From a virus: a stretch of DNA of 26,594 nucleotides. Within the stretch, counting starts at the first letter, position 1. Each line of letters opens with the position of its first letter. Of this stretch, positions 7,325 through 13,347 are shown one piece after another. Location: positions 1 through 26,594 of IMG/VR virus record IMGVR_UViG_3300048029_000431; one strand, written 5' to 3'. Made by a program: the position numbers and the translations under genes. A model generated the notes under the pieces. That model was not told the origin of the DNA. It did no database searches and was given only the letters and a program-made list of their open reading frames with translations.

Positions 7325-7984
7325 TCAGTCATGAAGGGCGAGTTGCCCCGCCACTGTCGCGGCTCCATGACGCTCCTTCAGCTTCGCGGCTTCTTCAGAC
7401 GGAATCGCTGGACTGCTAACCATCTTCTGAATGCGATCAGAGTTGGTCTTCAGTGCGGCGCGATTAGTCTCAACAGCCTTCATAGCGTTCAGGCTCATCA
7501 GTAGGTCAGGACAGTCGGCCTCGCTTACAAAGCGAACGCCAACGGCGCGGCCCTGAAAGCCACCGTTGCCGAAACATACGATACGACCCAGCGCAATTTT
7601 GTTGATTGCCTCTTGGTCATACTGCTTCGGCGTTAGCCCATCTTCCTTGTACTCACCGGGGATGATGTCACCCACAGCAGGCAACGATGTGCCGGCGTTG
7701 GGCCGGTGAAATCGCTTTGATGTGTAGTGATAATCAACGTCCATGTCCCCAGCGGCGGCTTGACAAATATCACGGAAGCTAGAGGAAACGATGTTCCCCA
7801 CCTCTGTGAGAATCGTCGCTCGCATAGCCGGACTGACTGCGGGACTAACACTGTCATCCACCATCTGCTCCACAATCTGGTCGATTGTCGGGGCGGTGAC
7901 ACCCATTTCGTACAAGTCCGCTATGACTGACGCGGCTTCAGACACCATCCTTTTACGGTGTGTCATTCTTTCTCTGTTGGTCAT
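7325..7984 (-). CDS. Protein of unknown function following ParB-like gene (219 aa)
   Basis: The start ATG at 7984 overlaps the ParB-like stop as TAATG and has GGAGG 6 bases before the ATG. The N-terminus is helical (residues about 10-75). A glycine-rich centre, IALGRIVCFGNGGFQGRAVG (about 130-149), resembles a beta-barrel or small binding domain, and the C-terminal 60 residues are a charged helix with many Ala and Lys. The tight coupling to the ParB-like gene suggests that the two proteins act together. I do not recognise the family. Confidence 0.65.
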   Translation of the reverse strand: MTNRERMTHRKRMVSEAASVIADLYEMGVTAPTIDQIVEQMVDDSVSPAVSPAMRATILTEVGNIVSSSFRDICQAAAGDMDVDYHYTSKRFHRPNAGTSLPAVGDIIPGEYKEDGLTPKQYDQEAINKIALGRIVCFGNGGFQGRAVGVRFVSEADCPDLLMSLNAMKAVETNRAALKTNSDRIQKMVSSPAIPSEEAAKLKERHGAATVAGQLALHD

Positions 7985-9063
7985 TACTGACCTCCTATCA
8001 TCTTGACGCTTTCGCGTACTTTCTGAGCGGGGCGTTTATGCAGGGCCGCTCGTAACCCTGCACACCGAGACTCCAAGCCAGATAAGGCTAAGCTCAGGGA
8101 CTCAAGTGATTCTTCGTCGAGGTGCTTTGAGAACTTGGCAATCTCTGCCACGGCCAGCCCTTGTTGGCTGTCATCGGTCAGCAGTTTGCTCAGTGAATTG
8201 GCAAGGGACTTGGCTTTGCGGTTGATCTCTGGCAATTCCTCTGTCTTGCCGAATGGATTAGCCGCTTTGTATGCCTCCTCTGATGCGCTCCGTGTGCTGA
8301 TAGTCCCTTTGCGGAACCCGTCAGACAGGGCGGTGGTTACTTTCTTGGCTGTCTGCGCGACTTCTTTCTCAGCCTCTTTCGCAGTCGCTTCGTCGCCCCG
8401 CTTTCTGGCTATCTTGGCCCGCGTTTCAGCACCCTTGGTGTGACGCGTAACAAGCGTGTTAGTAACTGACGCCTGCCCAGCCGACAACCCTTTAAAGGTT
8501 TCTGGCTTGGCCTTTCCTGATTCAATCAGCGCAAGGGAATGAAGCGCAGTCGTAACCCTGTACTCATTCCAGCCAAGAAATTCGATCAGCATCCCGGCGG
8601 TGTACGGATGGTCACTAGGCGCCTCGGCACCATCTAAGATTGCAAAATTAGGCGCATACCGAATAGAGGTTTTTGCTGTTCTTGCAGGCAGTTTGCCAAG
8701 GTCGATGCGCCCATCGGCGTAGCCCTTGACGATTGCGCGAACAGTCTCCTGCTCAACGTCAGCATCGGAGCCCCACTCCTCCATGTTCTCAGCCGCCATG
8801 ATCTTTGCCATATCTGTATCTGATAGATCACGGATGATGAAATTAAATTCTTTGGTGGCGGGGTAGACTGATCGCAGGGCTTCAAGCCGATGATGTCCGT
8901 AGGCAATTTCGATGCCGCCTTTCACCTCTCTGGCTACGATGTTCTCCCAGAAATCAGTGTCCTGAATAGACCGCTTGAGAGCTTCAAGTTTGTCCTGCTT
9001 GCAGGGGTACGTTTCCATATCCCGAAAGGGATTTGAGCGCACGTTTTTCAGTTTAACTTTCAT
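7984..9063 (-). CDS. ParB-like nuclease-fold DNA-binding protein (359 aa)
   Basis: The N-terminal 70 residues carry the ParB/Srx signature: RSNPFRD (9-15), an L..LK.SI helix, IVAREV.GGIEIAYGHHRLEAL (about 42-63, with the G-H-H-R box at 56-59), then IRDLSDTDMAKIMAAENMEE. The middle (about 140-200, HPYTAGMLIEFLGWNEYRV…) could be the HTH that follows in ParB/RepB proteins, and the end is a long charged helix. ParB domains bind CTP and/or DNA; several phage versions are regulators or nucleases. No ParA ATPase is nearby, so plasmid-style partition is not supported. Start ATG 9063 has AAAGG 9 bases upstream. Confidence 0.78.
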   Translation of the reverse strand: MKVKLKNVRSNPFRDMETYPCKQDKLEALKRSIQDTDFWENIVAREVKGGIEIAYGHHRLEALRSVYPATKEFNFIIRDLSDTDMAKIMAAENMEEWGSDADVEQETVRAIVKGYADGRIDLGKLPARTAKTSIRYAPNFAILDGAEAPSDHPYTAGMLIEFLGWNEYRVTTALHSLALIESGKAKPETFKGLSAGQASVTNTLVTRHTKGAETRAKIARKRGDEATAKEAEKEVAQTAKKVTTALSDGFRKGTISTRSASEEAYKAANPFGKTEELPEINRKAKSLANSLSKLLTDDSQQGLAVAEIAKFSKHLDEESLESLSLALSGLESRCAGLRAALHKRPAQKVRESVKMIGGQ

Positions 9064-9085
9064 GGTTGATTACCTTTCTTTCGAT

Positions 9086-9161
9086 GCCGGTGAGCTACCG
9101 GCTGAGCATTGCCACATCCTGTGGCGAATTAGGGCCAGCATTTATCCGACAGGGGGCTGGC
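9086..9161 (-). promoter_or_regulatory. Leader with three tandem stem-loops upstream of ParB-like gene
   Basis: Three perfect 6-bp stems lie one after another: GCCGGT/ACCGGC (9086-9091 with 9097-9102), GCCACA/TGTGGC (9111-9116 with 9120-9125) and GCCAGC/GCTGGC (9134-9139 with 9156-9161). They occupy the 120-base gap between the HTH gene and the ParB-like gene in the minus transcript. A 23-codon frame (9141 to 9070 on the minus strand, beginning MLALIRHRMWQC) runs through them without a clear ribosome site. The arrangement suggests a structured leader that tunes the ParB-like gene. This is inference from pairing alone. Confidence 0.5.
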
Positions 9162-9183
9162 TAACCTGCGCTCACTGATGAGG

Positions 9184-9399
9184 TCAGCCGGATTCGATAG
9201 ACCATTCAGCGATGGAAACCTTCTCGCCGTAGCGGTTATGCACGGTCTTCATCTGGGTCTTAATGGGATGCCCGTCAGCGCGCAGTTCAGAAATGCGGGC
9301 AGGGGCTTCAAGCACTCCAAGCCGTGACCAGCTCACCAATCGGTTGAGTGTCTGTCCTTGCTGGAGGTGGTGAAGGATTCGTTCTTTCTGGCTCATCAT
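9184..9399 (-). CDS. Small helix-turn-helix protein, first gene of early operon (71 aa)
   Basis: The chosen start is the ATG at 9399 (GAGG 8 bases upstream); an upstream ATG at 9432 lacks a ribosome site. The sequence MMSQKERILHHLQQGQTLNR, then LGVLEAPARISELRADGHPI, matches the winged-helix pattern of the phage HTH_39-type family, in which the second helix carries ARISELR and the wing carries G..I.T. It is the promoter-proximal gene of the minus operon, a usual place for an early regulator, so it may act as Cro or modulate the ParB-like gene. Family-level confidence is good; the regulatory target is unknown. Confidence 0.72.
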   Translation of the reverse strand: MMSQKERILHHLQQGQTLNRLVSWSRLGVLEAPARISELRADGHPIKTQMKTVHNRYGEKVSIAEWSIESG

Positions 9400-9450
9400 G
9401 GTTGTGTCCTCATCCGTAAGCTGTATACCCAATGGTTGCTAAGTAGGGTC

Positions 9451-9480
9451 ATCATGGCACATGTTGCTAGAGGTGGTCAA
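9451..9480 (-). promoter_or_regulatory. Candidate leftward early promoter
   Basis: Reading leftward, TTGACC (9480-9475) is a 5/6 match to the sigma70 -35 box. After 18 bases comes CATGAT (9456-9451), a 4/6 match to the -10 box. The start point would fall about 45-50 bases before the HTH gene. One of two direct repeats fills the spacer, so a bound protein would block polymerase. Assignment is by motif only. Confidence 0.5.
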
Positions 9481-9507
9481 CAGTAAACAAATGTTGCGTT
9501 TGGTGGT
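9461..9507. repeat. Two direct repeats 30 bp apart (candidate operators)
   Basis: ATGTTGC-N4-GGTGGT occurs at 9461-9477 and again at 9491-9507, exactly 30 bases apart, about three helical turns. A degenerate relative (GTTGCTAAG…GGGT) sits near 9435-9449. The first copy lies inside the leftward promoter spacer and the second lies just upstream of the -35, a typical repressor/activator arrangement. Confidence 0.55.
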
Positions 9508-9516
9508 TGTAAAAGT

Positions 9517-9660
9517 TTATTGAAAATGGTTAGCTAGCCAATCTTGCAGTTCAAGCAGGTTAGCGTATTCATGCGTTATGGCATCCTGAACAGGCTGTGC
9601 AAGGTGGGATGCGTCCTCCGCATCAAGGTATTCGAGTCGTTGTTTTACTAACGTACTCAT
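9517..9660 (-). CDS. Small acidic ORF in control region (47 aa)
   Basis: ATG 9660 (with another in-frame ATG at 9666) opens a 47-codon frame beginning MSTLVKQRLEYLDAEDASHL and ending WLANHFQ. It is acidic and helical. No convincing ribosome binding site precedes it, and it would be transcribed leftward from a promoter further right, ending just before the two direct repeats. It may be a small regulator or simply a chance frame in the control region. Confidence 0.35.
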   Translation of the reverse strand: MSTLVKQRLEYLDAEDASHLAQPVQDAITHEYANLLELQDWLANHFQ

Positions 9661-9732
9661 TATCATTACGTGAGCGGAGTCAGGCATTTCAAAAGTGTCC
9701 TAATCTGTGTAAGCGGTTGGGATAAACTAAAA

Positions 9733-9747
9733 GATACACCATGTATC
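9733..9747. promoter_or_regulatory. Palindromic operator-like site before repressor gene
   Basis: GATACACCATGTATC has perfect 6-base arms (GATACA/TGTATC) around CCA. It lies 12 bases before the repressor ATG at 9760, where repressor autoregulation or Cro binding would be expected. No second exact copy was found in the control region. Confidence 0.5.
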
Positions 9748-9759
9748 GGGAATGTAAAT

Positions 9760-10116
9760 ATGCCAGACGAAAATTTGTCACCAATTGCACCGTTGATGTC
9801 TGAGGTGTTTGCCGACAATCTGAAACAGTTTATGGAGCAAAACGACATCAGCACTAACGGTGTCGCTTTACGCTCTGGGATCGCGCAGAAGACGCTGTGG
9901 GTCACGATCAACAAGAAGAACATACCGACGCTGGATACAGCAAAGAAAATGTGTGACGCGCTGAACGTCGATATGCGAGTGATGATGAGCCGTTTACTAC
10001 AGCCCTCAGAATTAAATCGCACCAAGATTATTGGCAAGGCCATCGACTCTTTGATTTCTCTCCCGACAGAAAGGGTCGCGGCGGTCCGTGAGGTCATGGA
10101 CGCCTTCTCTAAGTAA
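9760..10116 (+). CDS. C1/Cro-type repressor without protease domain (118 aa)
   Basis: The ATG at 9760 is chosen because it starts the conserved part and has a GGGA 8-9 bases upstream; an in-frame ATG at 9670 would add 30 residues that include the operator. Residues about 17-75 form an HTH_3 fold: VFADNLKQFMEQNDIS, VALRSGIAQKTLWVTINKKN, then IPTLDTAKKMCDALNVDM. The C-terminus (LPTERVAAVREVMDAFSK) is one helix, perhaps for dimerisation. There is no S24/LexA-like autopeptidase domain, so RecA-triggered self-cleavage is not expected. Divergent from the early operon and followed by a terminator, it is the best candidate for the lysogeny repressor. Confidence 0.75.
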   Translation: MPDENLSPIAPLMSEVFADNLKQFMEQNDISTNGVALRSGIAQKTLWVTINKKNIPTLDTAKKMCDALNVDMRVMMSRLLQPSELNRTKIIGKAIDSLISLPTERVAAVREVMDAFSK

Positions 10117-10161
10117 GCAAGCCTTGCATTAAGCACATCTTACTGACACAATAGTGACAAG

Positions 10162-10185
10162 CCCCGATAAGTCGGGGTTAGTTTT
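10162..10185 (+). terminator. Intrinsic terminator after repressor
   Basis: CCCCGA (10162-10167) and TCGGGG (10172-10177) form a perfect 6-bp GC-rich stem with a TAAG loop, followed by TTAGTTTT on the plus strand. It separates the repressor from the recombination/integration genes, implying that the latter have their own promoter or depend on readthrough. Confidence 0.75.
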
Positions 10186-10220
10186 GCATATCCCATGTCA
10201 CATATTGCTAGGAGGGCATT

Positions 10221-10853
10221 GTGAGCAAGAAAGATGACGGCGTGGTTAATATCCACGGAAAGCAATATCTCACTGTCGCGAGGCGAACGAACGATTTTCG
10301 CGAGCGGCATCCTGATTTCGGTATTCACACGGAAATCTTGTCTATTGATGACGCCACGGTGGTGTGTCGGGCAGTGATTACTGATGAGGCTGGTCGCCAA
10401 ATCTCTTCCGGCATTGCAGAGGAGAGTCGAACGTCCAGCCGAATCAATCAGACATCAGCGGTTGAAAACTGTGAGACATCTGCTGTCGGCAGGGCGCTTG
10501 CCTTCTTCGGTATGGCAGGTACAGAGATAGCCAGTGCTGATGAGGTGGCTGGTGCTATCAACCAGCAGAACCAGAACGCGGTTGATGAGGGGTTGATGGC
10601 TCACGCTGTTGCCGTTCGCGAAAACCTAGATGAGATCCACATGATGAAAACCGCCATGCAGGAGGAAGACTTTATGACTGCGGCTGGCATCTTTATGGAT
10701 TGGGATGAGGACACGCTACAGGCATTGCGCCGTGCGCCTTCAAAGGGCGGGGTGTGGACAACATCAGAGGTCGCATTGCTGAGGGCTGATGGCGCTGTCG
10801 GCAAGTGTGTATCAACGATTAAGAAGCAAGACTATGCGGAGGCTCGCGCGTGA
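10221..10853 (+). CDS. Probable single-strand annealing (Rad52/ERF-like) phage recombination protein
   Basis: The GTG start at 10221 has GGAGG five bases before GCATT-GTG. The first about 110 residues carry the pattern seen in phage annealing-type proteins: DFRERHPDFGIHTEILSIDD, V.CRAVITDE.GR.ISSGIAEE, then INQTSAVENCETSAVGRALAF and FGMAGTEIASADEV. The ENCETSAVGRALAF helix is the key match. The C-terminal half is acidic and helical. These proteins bind and anneal single-stranded DNA in phage recombination. It overlaps the next gene as GTGA. I am fairly sure of the family but less sure which named branch (ERF, Sak or a relative) it belongs to. Confidence 0.6.
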   Translation: MSKKDDGVVNIHGKQYLTVARRTNDFRERHPDFGIHTEILSIDDATVVCRAVITDEAGRQISSGIAEESRTSSRINQTSAVENCETSAVGRALAFFGMAGTEIASADEVAGAINQQNQNAVDEGLMAHAVAVRENLDEIHMMKTAMQEEDFMTAAGIFMDWDEDTLQALRRAPSKGGVWTTSEVALLRADGAVGKCVSTIKKQDYAEARA

Positions 10854-11089
10854 AGGCAATCAAGAAACTGATGGTTCCGAAAGGGGAGTACACCGACAAG
10901 CAGACCGGCGAGACCAAGACTAGCTGGCTCAACATCGGGGTGCTTCAGTCGGACGGTAACGGAAAGTACAAGGTCAAGCTGGACAGCATCCCTGTCGGGG
11001 AGTTCAGCGGATGGGTCGAGTGCTTTGATATTGAGCCGCGACAGGGCGGTCAGGGTGGTGGTTCTAACAAAATGGCAGGGTGGGATTAA
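10850..11089 (+). CDS. Small partner of annealing protein, possible OB-fold (79 aa)
   Basis: A GTG at 10850 overlaps the preceding stop (GTGA) with GGAGG 7 bases upstream. The product is beta-rich (MKAIKKLMVPKGEYTDKQTG, SWLNIGVLQSDGNGKYKVKL, IPVGEFSGWVECFDIEP) with a flexible glycine/glutamine-rich tail ending MAGWD. That layout, a small beta domain plus a glycine-rich acidic-tipped tail, resembles single-stranded DNA-binding proteins. Position right after the annealing protein supports a shared substrate. SSB identity is inference. Confidence 0.6.
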   Translation: MKAIKKLMVPKGEYTDKQTGETKTSWLNIGVLQSDGNGKYKVKLDSIPVGEFSGWVECFDIEPRQGGQGGGSNKMAGWD

Positions 11090-11304
11090 TGGATAACAGC
11101 GCATTTTTTAAGCACAGTGAACTGCTTGAGTTCGCAGGGGTAAAGCAAGTGGATTCGCTAATGCGATGGTTAGATAAGCAAAGTATCCCCTACTTGGTTG
11201 ATGCCAAGGGAAGACCAAAGGTAAAGTACGCATCCGTTGAGAAACATTATGTGACCAAGGATGCCGAGGAAGAAAGAATCGGGTTTGCCCCCGTACACCA
11301 GTAG
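11089..11304 (+). CDS. DUF4224-like small DNA-binding protein, possible excisionase (71 aa)
   Basis: The start ATG at 11089 overlaps the previous stop as TAATG. Residues about 5-45 (FFKHSELLEFAGVKQVDSLM, then RWLDKQSIPYLVDAKGRPKV) fit the DUF4224 pattern: E/L-rich helix, turn, R/Q-x-x-WL, short strand and a G-R-P end. Such proteins sit directly before phage integrases and are thought to be excisionase-like. The 3' end overlaps the integrase by 44 bases in another frame. The family is likely; the excision role is inferred from position. Confidence 0.68.
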   Translation: MDNSAFFKHSELLEFAGVKQVDSLMRWLDKQSIPYLVDAKGRPKVKYASVEKHYVTKDAEEERIGFAPVHQ

Positions 11305-12268
11305 GGACAAAGTTCGGGGCGTTGTTTTCCGTCCTTACATGGGGAGGGTGGATGGCAAAATCAGGTGGGGTTCTAGAGTTTGGCTCGCCCCACTTGATGC
11401 CCCTCTTTCAGAAGTCTGGGCCGAGTATGAAGCCCTCCATACAGAGCAACAGCACACCGTAACTTGGCTACTGCAAACCTATTTCGGTAGCCGTCAGTTT
11501 AATAACCTTAGAGTCAAGACCCAGACTGATTACCGCAGTCGCGCCAACACCCTACAAAATAAGCTGATGACTAACGGCAAGCCGTTCGGTCAATTGCTGT
11601 TAACACGGGTAGACCGCTACCTTTTGCGTGAATACCTAGACTTGAGCAGTCATCCGGTCAGCGCCAATCGGCAGATAGCAGTGCTGAGTTCGGCGTGGGC
11701 ATGGGCGCTAGAGCGGTACAAGATTCCCCCCAATGCCTGCAAGGAGGTGAAGCCCAACAAGGAAAAGCCGCGTACTCGGTATGTGAATGACCAAGAATAC
11801 CGCAGGGCAAAGAGCCTTGCTCCTCTCTGGTTGCAAGTCGCGATGGACTTATCGTATATCTGCCGCGCTAGGAGGGGAGAGGTGCTAGCCCTAACCCTTA
11901 ACGACATTCAAGCCGATGGCCTTTTGATTAACCGCAGTAAGGGCAGTAAGGCTGAGGTTACGCAATGGACTCCGGCGCTTCGGTCAGTGGTCGAGAGGGC
12001 GAGGGCGTTGTCAGGGTCGGGGGAATACTTGGTCAGGACTCCTGCCGGACATATCCGTGTGCCGCAGTTTGATTCCGCTTGGCGCAGGCTGATGACAAAG
12101 GTAGCTGAGGCAGGCGGCGCAAAGTTTTCGTATCACGACATCAAAGCCAAGGGCCTATCAGATATGCATGAACCTTGGGCTGGTCACAAGTCCGAATCAA
12201 TGCTGGATACTTACGTCAGAACACCAAGAAAAATCACCCCTGATTACGCAGATGATGCTGACGTTTAA
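11261..12268 (+). CDS. int: Tyrosine integrase
   Basis: The 335-residue protein has an N-terminal arm-binding part (to about 60), a SAM-like core-binding domain (about 65-160) and a catalytic domain. Catalytic residues visible are R204 (CRARRGEVLAL), a lysine near K227/K230, the H292-x-x-K295 box (YHDIKAKG, with Lys where most family members have Arg), H309 (AGHKS) and the nucleophile Y318 (LDTYVR). The HxxK form occurs in a known subgroup of phage integrases. ATG 11261 lies inside the previous gene with a poor ribosome site, so coupling is likely. The attachment core lies 82 bases past its stop. Confidence 0.92.
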   Translation: MPRKKESGLPPYTSRDKVRGVVFRPYMGRVDGKIRWGSRVWLAPLDAPLSEVWAEYEALHTEQQHTVTWLLQTYFGSRQFNNLRVKTQTDYRSRANTLQNKLMTNGKPFGQLLLTRVDRYLLREYLDLSSHPVSANRQIAVLSSAWAWALERYKIPPNACKEVKPNKEKPRTRYVNDQEYRRAKSLAPLWLQVAMDLSYICRARRGEVLALTLNDIQADGLLINRSKGSKAEVTQWTPALRSVVERARALSGSGEYLVRTPAGHIRVPQFDSAWRRLMTKVAEAGGAKFSYHDIKAKGLSDMHEPWAGHKSESMLDTYVRTPRKITPDYADDADV

Positions 12269-12273
12269 ATTCT

Positions 12274-12296
12274 GTTACCCACAGTGTTATCCCACA
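12274..12296 (+). promoter_or_regulatory. Left arm-type integrase sites (candidate)
   Basis: GTTACCCACA (12274-12283) and GTTATCCCACA (12286-12296) are near-identical direct repeats 12 bases apart, between integrase and the attachment core. Related TTATCCCA copies lie to the right of the core, as expected for arm sites bound by the integrase N-terminus. TTACCCACA also resembles a DnaA box at 8 of 9 bases. Confidence 0.45.
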
Positions 12297-12350
12297 AAGG
12301 CGAGTTAATTATTTAGCCTCCCCTCTAGGCCGCATAAACACTAGGTTTGA

Positions 12351-12397
12351 TGGCGCGGAATAGAGGATTCGAACCTCTGACCTTCGGTTTCGTAGGC
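12351..12397 (-). other. attP core: 3' half of tRNA-Arg(ACG)
   Basis: Read on the minus strand, this holds the anticodon loop CTACGAA (anticodon ACG), the 3' anticodon stem ACCGA, variable loop AGGTC, a perfect T-arm AGAGG-TTCGAAT-CCTCT, the acceptor strand ATTCCGC, discriminator G and CCA. The D-arm and 5' acceptor are missing: sequence further upstream does not pair, so it is not a whole tRNA. A tRNA 3' half immediately downstream of an integrase is the classic attP core, which restores the host gene after integration. Homology probably ends at or just before the anticodon loop. Confidence 0.85.
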
Positions 12398-12435
12398 CGA
12401 CATACAATGCTTTCAGGGCAATGCCTACAGCCCGA

Positions 12436-12502
12436 TTATGGGATAAAACGAGGGAGTATAGATTAGCTTGAAAGCTAGGCTTGGCGGGACTTTTATCCCA
12501 CA
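12436..12502. promoter_or_regulatory. Right arm-type integrase sites (candidate)
   Basis: TTTTATCCCA occurs inverted at 12439-12448 (as TGGGATAAAA) and direct at 12491-12500, the latter extended to TTTTATCCCACA. They share TTATCCCA with the site at 12287-12294 on the other side of the attachment core. A short palindrome, TAGCTTGAAAGCTA, lies between them at 12464-12477. Confidence 0.45.
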
Positions 12503-12533
12503 CAAACCTAGTAATATTTGCAACGGTTCCGCA

Positions 12534-12776
12534 TCAGGAAACGCGCCACACTCGGTAACTGTCTTCGCCTTCTGGGCGGCGACTAATCCGGTAATCCTCG
12601 GGAAGCCATCCGGCCTTTCGTTGCTGTTGCACAGCGGCCCCCACTCTGGGCGCGTCAGCGCGACTACAGGCAAAAGAATCTCCAACCTCTAGGTCAGACA
12701 GCCATGCCCATTTAGACCCCCTCACGCGCTCCGGTGTGGTCACGGGGATGCCTTTCTCAATTGGTGGTTTAATCAT
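12534..12776 (-). CDS. Small protein of unknown function, end of accessory cluster (80 aa)
   Basis: ATG 12776 has GAGG a few bases upstream and overlaps the previous gene by 8 bases. The product contains LEVGDSFACSRADAPRVGAA, VQQQRKAGW and ISRRPEGEDSYRVWRV: a short beta strand, a helix and two strands. This layout is seen in small phage proteins of unknown role that carry an E/L-VGDSF motif. It is the cluster gene nearest attP. No function can be assigned. Confidence 0.6.
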   Translation of the reverse strand: MIKPPIEKGIPVTTPERVRGSKWAWLSDLEVGDSFACSRADAPRVGAAVQQQRKAGWLPEDYRISRRPEGEDSYRVWRVS

Positions 12777-13092
12777 TGCCGCCTCTCCTCATTGCTGAAT
12801 TAATAAACCATGTTGCACGGGGCGAGTCCCCGCCTATGTTCCATCGGATAGGAACGTCAGACTCAACAGCTATACCGCCATCGTAATATTTCCATGCGTA
12901 TACAGTGGCTCGCACCGTCTCCCCTTCAGCGTCAGTGAATGACAGTCCCCACTCATGCGAGACTTTCTCGGATGGGTCGTAATCAATCCAATCAGGTTTT
13001 CCAAATGCGTGAACCAGATCAGAGTATTTCGCGGTGGTGTACCCTTGCAGGCACGTTCCCGAAATATTTTCGCATTTCTCAAATTTAAGCAT
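12769..13092 (-). CDS. Small conserved-type phage protein (107 aa)
   Basis: The start ATG at 13092 has GAGGAAATTGAA before it; an ATG at 13134 would add 14 residues and lacks a ribosome site. The sequence reads ISGTCLQGYTTAKYSDLVHA, FGKPDWIDYDPSEKVSHEW, then FTDAEGETVRATVYAWKYYD. The L.G...T.Y.DLV..FG.P…EW…F.D…..Y.WK pattern is familiar from small phage proteins in early or accessory regions, but no function is known to me. Overlap with the next gene supports co-expression. Confidence 0.62.
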   Translation of the reverse strand: MLKFEKCENISGTCLQGYTTAKYSDLVHAFGKPDWIDYDPSEKVSHEWGLSFTDAEGETVRATVYAWKYYDGGIAVESDVPIRWNIGGDSPRATWFINSAMRRGGND

Positions 13093-13102
13093 TTCAATTT
13101 CC

Positions 13103-13180
13103 TCAATTAGCAACAAGTGAATAGGCGCAGACAATAAAAAACAGAAACATCGCCGCGCCTACCCAATCCGAATTAATCAC
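13103..13180 (-). CDS. Possible membrane micropeptide (25 aa)
   Basis: A GTG at 13180 overlaps the stop of the zinc-ribbon gene (GTGA), with GAGG ten bases upstream, and the frame ends 10 bases before the next gene's start. The product is VINSDWVGAAMFLFFIVCAY followed by SLVAN, essentially one hydrophobic helix. The tight overlap and hydrophobic nature suggest a real membrane peptide, but the length makes chance possible. Confidence 0.4.
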   Translation of the reverse strand: MINSDWVGAAMFLFFIVCAYSLVAN

Positions 13181-13347
13181 GGGCGCAATTCCTCGCAATC
13201 GATGCAAGCGCCGTAATCATTTATGAAGCCAGATTCTTCAATCTCTCCGCACACTTCGCACTGGCTGAAGTTGTGCGGGATATCTTCGGCATTTGGGCAG
13301 TGGGGATGGTGACCATTTACCCGCCCGCATTCTCCGCACAGGTTCAT
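13177..13347 (-). CDS. Small double zinc-knuckle protein (56 aa)
   Basis: ATG 13347 overlaps the previous stop as ATGA. The 56 residues contain Cys at 4, 7 and 17 with neighbouring histidines (NLCGECGRVNGHHPHC), then Cys at 30, 33, 48 and 51 (CEVCG…CIDCEE). The second set is a classic four-cysteine zinc ribbon; the first could form another with a histidine. The protein is acidic outside the ribbons, so a protein-binding role is as likely as nucleic-acid binding. The family is not recognised. Confidence 0.65.
   Translation of the reverse strand: MNLCGECGRVNGHHPHCPNAEDIPHNFSQCEVCGEIEESGFINDYGACIDCEELRP

Noticed and set aside
9666-10136. Minus-strand 156-codon frame opposite the repressor
   Set aside because: It is the antisense of a recognised HTH protein and lacks a ribosome site.
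12275-12296. DnaA boxes
   Set aside because: TTACCCACA is one base off and TTATCCCACA has an extra C; the cluster around attP fits integrase arm sites better.
12351-12450. Complete tRNA gene
   Set aside because: Only the anticodon loop to CCA half is present; no D-arm or pairing 5' acceptor strand is found upstream on the minus strand. It fits an attP core instead.
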